A stretch of 64,000 bases of DNA, taken from positions 79,366-143,365 of the forward strand of contig NZ_LVWG01000021.1 in the NCBI RefSeq assembly GCF_001622165.1. The letters run 5' to 3'. Positions 28,176 through 36,401 of this stretch are shown here, in pieces. A program made the position numbers and the translations under genes. The number at the start of each line of letters is the position of its first letter. Position 1 is the first letter of the stretch. The DNA comes from Pelodictyon luteolum. Its GTDB lineage: Bacteria; Bacteroidota; Chlorobiia; Chlorobiales; Chlorobiaceae. The notes below the pieces were generated by a model, which was not told the origin of the DNA, did not search any database, and saw only the letters and a list, made by a program, of their open reading frames with translations.

Positions 28176-29048
28176 TTATCCGATAAGTCTGCTTGCTGCA
28201 CAAAAATGGCTGCGAAGAGCCAGTTCAAACTCCGGAAGCACTTCGAGCATCGGCAGATGGCCGGCATGATCGAACCTGGCCTGCCTGGTTAAGAAGGCAC
28301 TCTGCTCGATACGTCTGTTATAAAGGGTTTGCATGCCTTCTGGCGGGATTGTTCGGTCGGCCATGCCGACCACACAGAGAAGCGGCGCACAGATCTTTAC
28401 AGCTTCAGACGTATATCTCCCTATTATTTGAGGATCTATGGCAAATTTTCCGACAGCGGTCGCTGCCCTGGTGTCGCTTGTCACGAAATCCTCGACGAAA
28501 ACAGTCCTGTACTTCTGGTCGATGGGCCGGCTAATCGCGCGATCGATGAACAACGACTTGAACGGTTCGAAAAGAAATACCCACTTGAAGAGCATGGCAA
28601 CATCTATCATACCGCCGACCAGAACATGATGGAAAGATTTGAGCAGTTCGTCATCGAAAATACCACAATTGACAATTGTTGCCGAAACAAGGGATTCGGG
28701 ATGCCTGTTGCAGATTTCCGTCGCGATCATACCTCCCATCGAGTGGCCGACAATATGCAGCTTTCTGGAGCCGAGAAGGCCAAGACGTACAAGCAATTCC
28801 GACGCCTCATCGGCAAACCCCTCGACGGAAAAGGAAAGACACGATGGGCTGCATACGGTTCGGCCCGTTCCGCTTTGATCGAAGGAAAGACAACGGTACT
28901 GCGAAGATAAGCGATCTATTACAGGTATCCAGTATCTCGCAGAAATTGACCAGCCGTTGAAAAACAAAACGACTTCCCGATCGTCGCCAACACCCCATCC
29001 GGTGTCTTCATAATATATCTTCCCTCTTGTTATATCGGCAAAACTCAT
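28176..29048 (-). CDS. Alpha/beta hydrolase
   Basis: A protein of 290 residues with the complete catalytic set: nucleophile elbow GHSMGG (about residue 100), acid in CVVGMADRTI and His in FDHAGHLPML. The oxyanion region is LFFNGWSISARYW. Substrate unknown. It follows the methyltransferase gene with an ATGA overlap and lies at the left end of the pigment island, so an ester in pigment or lipid metabolism is possible (inference only). It resembles BchO/pheophytinase-type hydrolases only at the level of the fold. Confidence 0.85.
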   Translation of the reverse strand: MSFADITRGKIYYEDTGWGVGDDREVVLFFNGWSISARYWIPVIDRLSSQYRCLSFDQSGTGRTVCSPSCLSFSVEGFADEASELLVRLGLLGSRKLHIVGHSMGGMIATEICNRHPESLVSATIVNCGIFDDELLKSFHHVLVGGMIDVAMLFKWVFLFEPFKSLFIDRAISRPIDQKYRTVFVEDFVTSDTRAATAVGKFAIDPQIIGRYTSEAVKICAPLLCVVGMADRTIPPEGMQTLYNRRIEQSAFLTRQARFDHAGHLPMLEVLPEFELALRSHFCAASRLIG

Positions 29049-29701
29049 GGCTGTTCGTGCTGGTTAAAAAAGATTTGCCGAACCATCTTCCTGGGGGCAG
29101 GCAAAAAAGCACCCGTATGCGTCACATACGCCCGGTATTCGTCCCCGAAAAAACCGATCAGCATTTTCTCCTCCTTTAAAGCCCATTTGACAGTCAACAC
29201 AATGGCAACCAAGCTAAACACAGTTACGGCCACATTCGCCGTAATAAGTATAAAAGCTATAAAAAGCACCATCATGGCGGTATACATGGGGTGCCTGATA
29301 AAACGATAGGGCCCTGTGATTACAAGCTTGTGCCCTTCCATCAATCTTGGCAAAGGACTCCAGTATCTTCCGAGTGTTTTCATGGTCAGAAAAAGAAACA
29401 GAAAAGATACTGCAGCAGCAATAGCGCCCCCGTAACGGAGCCATGTGGGAAAAGGAAAATGCAAAGCCTCAACCCATGGTGGATACCATGTGTAACTCGC
29501 CACGATAGCTATCCATAAAAAAAACATTACCTTCTGGAAAATAACCCTGAAACGGCTTATTTCCCCTGCATTTCCCGCTTCAGGTATTATCGGTTTTTCT
29601 TGAGGTTTCATGCGCTGTATGAACAAGCCTCTCATCAGGAAACCCGCGACGTAGATCCCGGCAAAAATAATCCTGAACGGCAACTCATCATGCATGGCCA
29701 T
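29045..29701 (-). CDS. Membrane methyltransferase, isoprenylcysteine carboxylmethyltransferase (ICMT)-like
   Basis: A protein of 218 residues with five or six membrane helices and the ICMT/PEMT C-terminal signature: GPYRFIRHPMYTAMMVLF, followed by KEEKMLIGFFGDEYRAYV, which form the SAM and metal-independent substrate site. It probably methylates a lipid-soluble acid or alcohol. Its stop overlaps the start of the alpha/beta hydrolase. An IS630 element lies about 90 bases upstream, probably replacing or separating its promoter. Confidence 0.8.
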   Translation of the reverse strand: MAMHDELPFRIIFAGIYVAGFLMRGLFIQRMKPQEKPIIPEAGNAGEISRFRVIFQKVMFFLWIAIVASYTWYPPWVEALHFPFPTWLRYGGAIAAAVSFLFLFLTMKTLGRYWSPLPRLMEGHKLVITGPYRFIRHPMYTAMMVLFIAFILITANVAVTVFSLVAIVLTVKWALKEEKMLIGFFGDEYRAYVTHTGAFLPAPRKMVRQIFFNQHEQP

Positions 29702-29790
29702 ACATTGTTTTACTGGTTTTTCAAGCTCACATCGGAGGAAAGGTAATGCTCTCTGAAAATATAATGAAAAGGGTCGGTGAAGTCAGGTTA

Positions 29791-30897
29791 TTACTCCGGC
29801 AATTAAAGGACTCAACCCTTTGCATACCGAACGCTTGGGTGATCAAATAGTTTTTCTACCTGTTCCGGCGTCTTCTGCAGATGCCTCAAATGTGAAACGG
29901 TCTTCTTCCGAATCGCATCTTTTGTGCGGGCAACACCACCATTATTTCCATGCACTGCGAGTTTCAAATCGTTATTCAGATACTCATCAGGATTCAATTC
30001 CGGTGAATAGGCGGGCAAATAGAAAACTTCGATCTTCTCTGTGTTTTTGCCAAGCCATTCTTTGACCGGTTTGCAATGATGTACTTTCAGATTGTCGAGG
30101 ATCAGAATCACTTTGTGACCGACATCCCTGACCAGACGTTTCATGAATTCTATGAGCCGCTTGCCGTTCATCGCATCTTCATACAGCATGAATCGCAGTT
30201 TGCCCCGATTGCTGATTGCTGACATCATGCTGATGTGCTCTTTCCGGGCATTCAGGCGCAATTCAGGGGTCTTCCCGGCTGGGGCATAGCCGCGTACACA
30301 GTTGCCATTCGTTGCGATACCGGTCTCATCTCCCCAGTAAATCTCTGCCTTTTCAGCCTTGGCCTGCGCTGCTATGGCAGGATATGATTCTTCCATCCAC
30401 CGTCCGACTTCCGCAGGACGCTGCTCGCATGCTTTTCGGATCGGCTTTTGAGGAGTATAGCCCCAGCGTGAAAGATACTCTCCGACCGTTCGAATAGGCA
30501 TAAGAAAACCGAACTGCAGTTTGATCAACTGCCGAACGGCTTGTCGGTCCCAGAGTGCAAATGGCAGTTTCAATTGATCAGGATAATGATCAACTATCAT
30601 CTTCTGGATCTGTTTCTCTTGCTCTACGCTCAGATGTCGTTTTTCACCGGTTTTGCGACCACGTTTCGGCACCGAAAGCATCTGCTTTCCTTCGCGTAAA
30701 TACCACTGCCACCAACGGCTGGTTGTCTCAACAGGCAAGCCAAGCAATTCGGCTACTTCGCTGTTTTTTTTGCCTTTCGTTCGAAGGCTTATGACCTGTT
30801 TGCGCAATAATTCACGCTCACGGTCCGATACTTTTCTAACGTCTATTTTTTCCATGCTCTCAATATAATAAATTGAGAACTATAATTGCCGGATTAA
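29791..30897 (-). mobile_element. IS630-family insertion sequence, intact
   Basis: About 1.1 kb with one transposase gene. The ends form inverted repeats of roughly 23-26 bases with a few mismatches; both begin TTA(C/A)TCCGGCAATTA when read inwards. The element is flanked by TA on each side (29789-29790 and 30898-30899), the target duplication of the IS630/Tc1 group. It appears complete and perhaps recent. Confidence 0.88.
29812..30855 (-). CDS. IS630-family transposase
   Basis: A protein of 347 residues. The N-terminal helix-turn-helix (SEVAELLGLPVETTSRWWQWY) binds the ends; a winged second HTH follows (LWDRQAVRQLIKLQFG). The DDE catalytic core shows YWGDETGIATNG, LILDNLKVHH and AYSPELNPDEYLN. 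The length is full and the frame intact, in contrast to many split IS630 transposases. Confidence 0.93.
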   Translation of the reverse strand: MEKIDVRKVSDRERELLRKQVISLRTKGKKNSEVAELLGLPVETTSRWWQWYLREGKQMLSVPKRGRKTGEKRHLSVEQEKQIQKMIVDHYPDQLKLPFALWDRQAVRQLIKLQFGFLMPIRTVGEYLSRWGYTPQKPIRKACEQRPAEVGRWMEESYPAIAAQAKAEKAEIYWGDETGIATNGNCVRGYAPAGKTPELRLNARKEHISMMSAISNRGKLRFMLYEDAMNGKRLIEFMKRLVRDVGHKVILILDNLKVHHCKPVKEWLGKNTEKIEVFYLPAYSPELNPDEYLNNDLKLAVHGNNGGVARTKDAIRKKTVSHLRHLQKTPEQVEKLFDHPSVRYAKG

Positions 30898-31133
30898 TAA
30901 TAGTTGTTTGCAATACTGGCAAGAACGGTTAGATTTTAAGGGGATATTGAAATCTTCAGGTAAGGAACTGTTGGGCGAGTAAACCTGTTCATCAGAAACA
31001 CTCAGGCAGCAAATGTCCGTTCATCCTGAGCCTTAATCGCGCGTCCAGTTAAAAAAACAAATTGTCGCGCCCTTTTAGAGTAGTAAGTGAGTATGAAACA
31101 ACATCAGGGAGAAAGAAACGTTTTTGTGTAATC

Positions 31134-31757
31134 ATGGAAGTTGTAGGAAAAAGTAAAGCATTGGTCGTTCTTGAGTCATGCCTGCAGGAATCGACTGTTT
31201 ATTTCTCAAATCACGAGAAAATCCTGAAATGCAATCCGTACTGCAGATATGTCCGCTATATACCGGATTTCGATGTTTTTCAATGGACCTTCGAGGTTGA
31301 CGATCCTCGAAATAACCCGATCGTAGCAATCTTTTTTGTCAGACAGACCGAAGAACATATACCGACAGACAGTGCTGTTTTCAGGCGCTACGCCGGTGAA
31401 AGCCGGGCTCCCATCGATACAGAGACCCCCGGGAAAAAAATTATCTGGGAAACCGTCGACTCGGCCCCGGAACTGCTTTTTAACAACGACCATACCTTCA
31501 TCGGCAAAACTTTTTCTGAAATTTTCCTTCTTCACCAGACAGACAATCGGACGACGGTTCATTTCGAAACAAATATATCGCTGGATTTCAAACTGTCATT
31601 TCCGCTCAATCTCATGCCGGAACCGGCACTGAAATTCATGACCGATATGATTATGTCGAAAATCATGCAACAGGCAACCGAAAGCATGCTTTGTCAGGTT
31701 CAGTCGGATATCTGCTGCTCTATGCCTGAAATTGCCGCCGAAGGTGGAAAGAAATAG
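31134..31757 (+). CDS. Unknown protein, SRPBCC/DUF1997-like
   Basis: A protein of 207 residues from the ATG at 31134; a TTG at 31062 would add 24 residues. The pattern of beta strands with a long C-terminal helix (EPALKFMTDMIMSKIMQQATESML) and a central hydrophobic SLDFKLSFPLNLMP resembles START/SRPBCC ligand-binding proteins, possibly DUF1997, which occurs mainly in photosynthetic bacteria. I do not recognise it with certainty. It is first in a plus-strand run with the BciB/HCAR-like and NYC1/NOL-like genes, so a pigment-binding role is possible. Confidence 0.6.
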   Translation: MEVVGKSKALVVLESCLQESTVYFSNHEKILKCNPYCRYVRYIPDFDVFQWTFEVDDPRNNPIVAIFFVRQTEEHIPTDSAVFRRYAGESRAPIDTETPGKKIIWETVDSAPELLFNNDHTFIGKTFSEIFLLHQTDNRTTVHFETNISLDFKLSFPLNLMPEPALKFMTDMIMSKIMQQATESMLCQVQSDICCSMPEIAAEGGKK

Positions 31758-31939
31758 ACAGAAAAGATGGCAACACAGGGTTTGTCTGACCGCAGTCTGA
31801 TTATCAGCATAAGTTATCATGTACCATGCACAAAGCGCCCTTAAAATAAAGGCTTGATGCATGCCTCTTGATCACTCAAAACAAAATACCTATTTTAATG
31901 CAACATTCTGTTGTGTCGTTGAAAACTTCATCTCTTCCT

Positions 31940-33178
31940 ATGACTAAACCATCAAAAATACAGACACCTCGCTTCGACGAGCCATTGTGCAGCAACTGCG
32001 GTCTATGCATGGGCAATGTCTGGCCGGTGAAGGAGAGCCTGGAAAGCTGTGTTTTTCGCTGTGGATGGGTAGAAAATCATGAACAAAGGATTTTCGGAAG
32101 AGTAAGGAACCCGGAAGACAGCGACGAACTGCGTTTCGGTATCAGCCTCAAACGATTCAACGCAACACTTAAAAAACCTGTCAATGGCGCGCAATGGAGC
32201 GGCATCATTACCCGAATATCGACAATGGCTCTGCAAACAAACCTTGTGGATGCGGTGCTTACGCTTCATGGAGAGCCTCTGAAACCAAAAGCAGTGCTTG
32301 CTAAAACCGCTCAGGATATTCATGAGGCCCGCGGCAACAAACCCGTACTTTCTCCGGTGCTTCAGGCATTGCATACGGCTTATCGGGAAAAAACGACAAG
32401 ACTCCTGATTGTCGGCGCTGCCTGCCATGTACATATGGTAAGGGATTTTACAAGAAAAAAACCCTATTTTGCCAATTTGGAACTGTATATCGTAGGCATT
32501 CCTTGCACAGATAATCTGGAACCATCCCACCTTCAATGGGTTTTCCGGAATATCAGCAAAAAACCGGAAACGGTTATCAATTTCGAATTCATGCAGGACT
32601 ACAGGGTACATATTCTGCACAAAGCCGGAAAAGTCGAAAAAATCCCTTTTTTCTGCCTTCCATCAGCGGTTATGAAAGTAGGAGTGTTTCCGAACTCCTG
32701 CCTGAGTTGCTTTGATTACATTAACAGCCTTTCAGATATCACTGTCGGCTATTTAGGCGCCCCCTACAGCAAAAACAGAAAAACACAATGGATTATTGTC
32801 AGAACTGAAAGAGGAAAAAAGCTGCTGGATCTTATCAATGATGAAATAGAAACGTCACCTGAAGTTTTTTTTGGCGATAGTCATAGTGCGGTACAAGCAG
32901 CACTTCAGCCAACTCTCATGCCGATTCTTCAACCGGAGAAGCTTGATGACCGGAAAGCGATGCCTAAATGGCTTGGCATCTATCTGAGCTATAAAAAAGC
33001 GAAATCCGGTCCAGGAGGAACTGAATTTGCAAAATACTCAATAGATATACATGCTATAAGGAACTTCTATTTCCTTAAAATGTACCGTCCGGACGATATA
33101 GGCATTGTGCCGACCCATATCTATGACCTTCTTTCTCAATATGATCTTTCATCGATAGAAAGAATAATCGAGTCCTGA
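31940..33178 (+). CDS. Ferredoxin-dependent flavoprotein of the BciB / HCAR family (FrhB-like)
   Basis: A protein of 412 residues. N-terminal LCSNCGLC is followed by a further Cys and the HEQRIFGRVRNPEDSDELRFG segment; the middle has GAQWSGIITRIS, RGNKPVLSP and NFEFMQDYRVH; late Cys pair in SCLSCFDYIN. These are marks of the FrhB-type family that includes BciB (8-vinyl reductase of chlorophyll synthesis) and plant HCAR (7-hydroxymethyl chlorophyll a reductase), with FAD and two 4Fe-4S clusters. Both roles fit; the position beside a NYC1/NOL-like SDR favours C7 chemistry (inference). The ATG at 31940 was chosen; ATG 31898 and TTG 31868 are alternatives. Confidence 0.82.
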   Translation: MTKPSKIQTPRFDEPLCSNCGLCMGNVWPVKESLESCVFRCGWVENHEQRIFGRVRNPEDSDELRFGISLKRFNATLKKPVNGAQWSGIITRISTMALQTNLVDAVLTLHGEPLKPKAVLAKTAQDIHEARGNKPVLSPVLQALHTAYREKTTRLLIVGAACHVHMVRDFTRKKPYFANLELYIVGIPCTDNLEPSHLQWVFRNISKKPETVINFEFMQDYRVHILHKAGKVEKIPFFCLPSAVMKVGVFPNSCLSCFDYINSLSDITVGYLGAPYSKNRKTQWIIVRTERGKKLLDLINDEIETSPEVFFGDSHSAVQAALQPTLMPILQPEKLDDRKAMPKWLGIYLSYKKAKSGPGGTEFAKYSIDIHAIRNFYFLKMYRPDDIGIVPTHIYDLLSQYDLSSIERIIES

Positions 33179-33204
33179 ATTTAACCGAACAAACTGCTAT
33201 TAAC

Positions 33205-33978
33205 ATGAAAAACATCGTCATCACGGGAAGCAGTAGAGGGATTGGCTTGGGTCTTGCGCATGCATTTCTCTCAAAAGGCTGCCGTGTCATGATCAGCAGC
33301 AGCAACAGTAGTAACCTTGACAAAGCCCTGAATGAACTGATCGAGCAGCATGGCTCCGAACATATCTCGGCTAAAACCTGTGATGTTTCCGACTACAAGC
33401 AGGTTCAGGAACTTTGGAACCATGCGCATAAATCGATCGGCCAGGTAGATATCTGGATAAACAACGCCGGCATTGCCCACCCGTTGCTTCCGTTCTGGAA
33501 ACTCGATATGAAGCAGATCGGCCATACCCTCGATGTAAATCTTGCCGGAACCATAAATGGGTCTCATGTAGCCATCAGAGGAATGATCGAACAGGGATCG
33601 GGATACCTGTACAATCTTGAAGGTCAGGGGGCCGACGGGGGAATAATTCACGGAATGGGTATTTTTGGAACGACAAAGGCGGCTGTACACTATTTCTCGA
33701 AATCCCTTATTGAAGAGACCAGGTCGCTTAAGATCAAGGTTGGCACAATCATACCGGGAATCATACGTACGGCGCTGCAAGCTGAAACCGCACAGCAAAC
33801 CGATGCTGGCCGGCTCTTTCTTTCACTGCTTGGCGAAAATGTTCGGGAAGCAACGGAAGACCTTGCAAAAAGAATTCTTGCAAACAATACACATGGGGCA
33901 TGCATCAACCGCATGACGCCGCCCGACATGATCGGCAAACTCGCGTCATTGCCTTTCAATTTTTTATTGGGCAGGTGA
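33205..33978 (+). CDS. Short-chain dehydrogenase similar to chlorophyll b reductase (NYC1/NOL)
   Basis: A protein of 257 residues. The Rossmann start TGSSRGIGLGLAHAF, CDVSDYKQVQELW, DIWINNAG, YLYNLEGQGADG, IKVGTIIPGIIRTALQ and the end NRMTPPDMIGKL follow the layout I know from plant NYC1/NOL, which reduce the 7-formyl group of chlorophyll b. The oddity: the catalytic YxxxK reads FGTTK, with Phe for Tyr. This could mean lost or altered catalysis. It starts 27 bases after the BciB/HCAR-like gene, so the two are probably co-transcribed. Substrate inferred from homology and context. Confidence 0.75.
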   Translation: MKNIVITGSSRGIGLGLAHAFLSKGCRVMISSSNSSNLDKALNELIEQHGSEHISAKTCDVSDYKQVQELWNHAHKSIGQVDIWINNAGIAHPLLPFWKLDMKQIGHTLDVNLAGTINGSHVAIRGMIEQGSGYLYNLEGQGADGGIIHGMGIFGTTKAAVHYFSKSLIEETRSLKIKVGTIIPGIIRTALQAETAQQTDAGRLFLSLLGENVREATEDLAKRILANNTHGACINRMTPPDMIGKLASLPFNFLLGR

Positions 33979-34152
33979 CCTAACTGCAATGGAAATAGCA
34001 ACCACACAAAAAGAGACAATCATAAGATAACACCCTGAAAATTCCGTTTCCAGGCTTCAAGTCACCTGAACGCGTGTTTCAACCGACAATAAATCAAGTC
34101 AGGAATATACGTCTGATGATGCGGGAGCAGTGATGCTCTCCGGTGGGTATGG

Positions 34153-34377
34153 CTAATCCTCTTCAGGGTGAGGTGGCAATATCAGACCAATGTTCTCAAT
34201 AACCTTTTCAGCAACCGCTCCTGCAAGAAATCCACCTGCACCGGCAAGCAGAACTCTTGGAATCCCCCTGATAAAAGGTGGAATACCAAGCGGTGAGAGT
34301 AAAAAAGCCCCGCTCACAATTGCCGCTGCAGGCTTTGTCAATTCTTCCGGTATAATATTTTGTGGTAGTTGCGGCAT
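34153..34377 (-). CDS. Small hydrophobic protein, possible chlorosome envelope protein
   Basis: A protein of 74 residues with two hydrophobic stretches (about 17-33 and 40-64) rich in Gly/Ala and an acidic tail. It has no known catalytic motif. It follows a 121-residue gene by 38 bases on the same strand. The composition recalls CsmC/CsmD-type chlorosome proteins, but the similarity is only general. Position in a pigment island supports a chlorosome or membrane role. Confidence 0.5.
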   Translation of the reverse strand: MPQLPQNIIPEELTKPAAAIVSGAFLLSPLGIPPFIRGIPRVLLAGAGGFLAGAVAEKVIENIGLILPPHPEED

Positions 34378-34415
34378 TTCTTTTCCTTTTGAATCGTTTT
34401 TTAAAAAACCTCCAC

Positions 34416-34781
34416 TTATTTCGTTTGCTGCCCATCGGTAATTTTAGCAATGGAATTTGACAGCATAGTCAGCACCATTTCAACTGTTTTTATCTGCGAT
34501 AAGCCCAAGTCACCAAAAGCTTTCCAGCAAGTGTTAAAAGCGGCAGCCGTATCTATCGGCTCATAAATAACAGGTTTTTCCTGTTGTTCCGAAGCGGCGG
34601 CAGGCTTTACGTTTGCTACGGGTTTCGGCGTCACCTCACGGGGAACTGATACAGCCGGCTTTTCAGAAAAAGCTGCCTTTGTTTCGGATTGCTGCGGTGC
34701 AATAGCCGATTTGTTTGGGACGGATTTGTCCTCTTTTCTGAATACGGAAAAAAAACCGCCTTTTCGTGATTCGTTTGCCAT
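34416..34781 (-). CDS. Unknown 121-residue protein, possible chlorosome-associated protein
   Basis: The first 75 residues are charged and Pro/Ala-rich (probably disordered, with repeated KPA/KPV motifs); the last 45 form an amphipathic helical segment (CWKAFGDLGLSQIKTVEMVL) that vaguely resembles the CsmB/CsmF repeat pattern. It lies 31 bases downstream of the CruB-like cyclase stop and upstream of the small hydrophobic protein, likely one transcript. Not recognised as a named family. Confidence 0.5.
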   Translation of the reverse strand: MANESRKGGFFSVFRKEDKSVPNKSAIAPQQSETKAAFSEKPAVSVPREVTPKPVANVKPAAASEQQEKPVIYEPIDTAAAFNTCWKAFGDLGLSQIKTVEMVLTMLSNSIAKITDGQQTK

Positions 34782-34811
34782 GTCAAAACCTGTTTTAGAT
34801 GGATAAAGAAT

Positions 34812-36353
34812 TCAATTTGAAGCTTTTGATGACATTGCCCAGCCGATCATATTTTTCATCATCCCAAGTGATCCATCCAGACCAAGTTTGCTTGCAGTCG
34901 CCATCAAGACACCGGGATATTTCCATGCCACGTTCAAACCAATCAGAAGCAGATCGGATAGCTCCATGGTGTCCTTGAACATTGCTTCCCTGTACCTGGG
35001 CGGCAGGCCGTCCAGAACTATCATCACTTCATTCATCAGTTCATTGACAAAATTCGGATGGTCCGTATGTTTATTATAACACATATATTTCATAAGGTTT
35101 GCCATTGCGGCAACATTTGGCTCGTAGGCGCTTATCTGTTCGAGATTCTTCTTTTCAAATTCGTTACAGGCCAAGGCTCTTTCGAGCCCCTCTGTCAATG
35201 ATTTGAGATTGCGAACAAAAGAACCAAAACCGCAAAAAGTCAGTGGGGAACCAAGTGCGGCGGCATCTCCAAGCATCAGGATATTATTATCGGCAACTTG
35301 CCGAGTCCGCTCAAACCCATCATGATAATACGCCGGTATAACGCCATACACAGGGCGATGGACGACAAAATCCTTTCCTGGTTTTTTATAGGAAGGTAAT
35401 TTCCGGAAATATGTTTCAAAGAGACCAAGCAGAGATTTATCATTATCGGAGCTCCGGGAATCATAAAAGAAAAGATAGGTGGTATAGCGATTGCCACCGG
35501 CAGGAAAGCCCTCCCATATCAGTTGACGACCTCTTCCTGAGCTGGTATCGGCCGGCTCCGTACTTACAAGAATCTCGCCTATATCCGGATCAACATTTTC
35601 AAGGCCGCTGGAAACAGTCCCGACTGTAGGACAGAGATGTGTAAAGGATGCCCCGTCATTCAACTGCATGGCAACCGGAGAATGCACTCCCATCGAATCA
35701 ACAAATACCTTGGCTCTGAAATACACCCGCTCATGCATATTGTTCTCAACCTCTATCACCACACTCTCAGGAAACTGAAAACACCGCATGAATGTCATAT
35801 TGTCAACGACCCTGCTGGATTCATCGGCAAGAATTTTCTGCCTGGCAATGGAAAGCAGTTGGTCGCTCTCAACAGCACAGTCAAGCACATTATCGAGATA
35901 CAGCCGCTTTTTCCGACCATTTTCCACGTAAAACTCAGCCCAACCTGTTTTATACCTGCAAGCAATACTCGCGTTGATCTCTTCATATGAGAAAAGACCG
36001 ACTTGTTCAAGCTTTTCAAGCTCATTCCAGGAAATATTCCAGTCACGGCTTGGTTTTCCGCTCACATAGCGGTCAAAAACAAGTACTTTTCTCCCGTACT
36101 TCGAAGCCATGACCGACGCGTGCAATAATCCCAATGAGCCTCCGGCATAAACCAGATCATACTCGTCGGCAATACATGCATCTTCAGGCATTTCGCTTCC
36201 CTGAAAGACAACCTTGCTGCATGGGGAGTGCTCGACATTTTGCCAAAAGTTATCCACCTCCAGAATATGCTCCAGATATCTGTTCCCATTTCTGATTTTA
36301 CCAAAATACTCGGATACCCTCGGGTAGAGTGTTTGAACTTTATCTGCTATCAT
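34812..36353 (-). CDS. cruB: Lycopene / gamma-carotene cyclase, CruA/CruB family
   Basis: A protein of 513 residues. FAD site YDLVYAGGSLGLLHASVMASKYG (about residues 65-87), then RDWNISWNELEKL, MLGDAAALGSPLTFCGFGSF and a long helical C-terminus. These are CruA/CruB-type cyclase marks, distinct from CrtY/CrtL. In brown green-sulfur bacteria CruB adds the second beta ring to make beta-carotene on the way to isorenieratene, and is found with bciD; this context makes CruB more likely than CruA. An IS4-type element sits about 50 bases upstream of the start, so native promoter control has probably been changed. Confidence 0.72.
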   Translation of the reverse strand: MIADKVQTLYPRVSEYFGKIRNGNRYLEHILEVDNFWQNVEHSPCSKVVFQGSEMPEDACIADEYDLVYAGGSLGLLHASVMASKYGRKVLVFDRYVSGKPSRDWNISWNELEKLEQVGLFSYEEINASIACRYKTGWAEFYVENGRKKRLYLDNVLDCAVESDQLLSIARQKILADESSRVVDNMTFMRCFQFPESVVIEVENNMHERVYFRAKVFVDSMGVHSPVAMQLNDGASFTHLCPTVGTVSSGLENVDPDIGEILVSTEPADTSSGRGRQLIWEGFPAGGNRYTTYLFFYDSRSSDNDKSLLGLFETYFRKLPSYKKPGKDFVVHRPVYGVIPAYYHDGFERTRQVADNNILMLGDAAALGSPLTFCGFGSFVRNLKSLTEGLERALACNEFEKKNLEQISAYEPNVAAMANLMKYMCYNKHTDHPNFVNELMNEVMIVLDGLPPRYREAMFKDTMELSDLLLIGLNVAWKYPGVLMATASKLGLDGSLGMMKNMIGWAMSSKASN

Positions 36354-36401
36354 TGCAAATGACGTTATTGCTTATGATGATGCCAGCTATACATATAAAA
36401 T

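Noticed and set aside
34812..36353. Geranylgeranyl reductase (BchP-like) as the identity of the FAD protein
   Set aside because: The N-terminal FAD motif is shared, but the RDWNIS segment and the long helical C-terminus fit CruA/CruB-type cyclases better.
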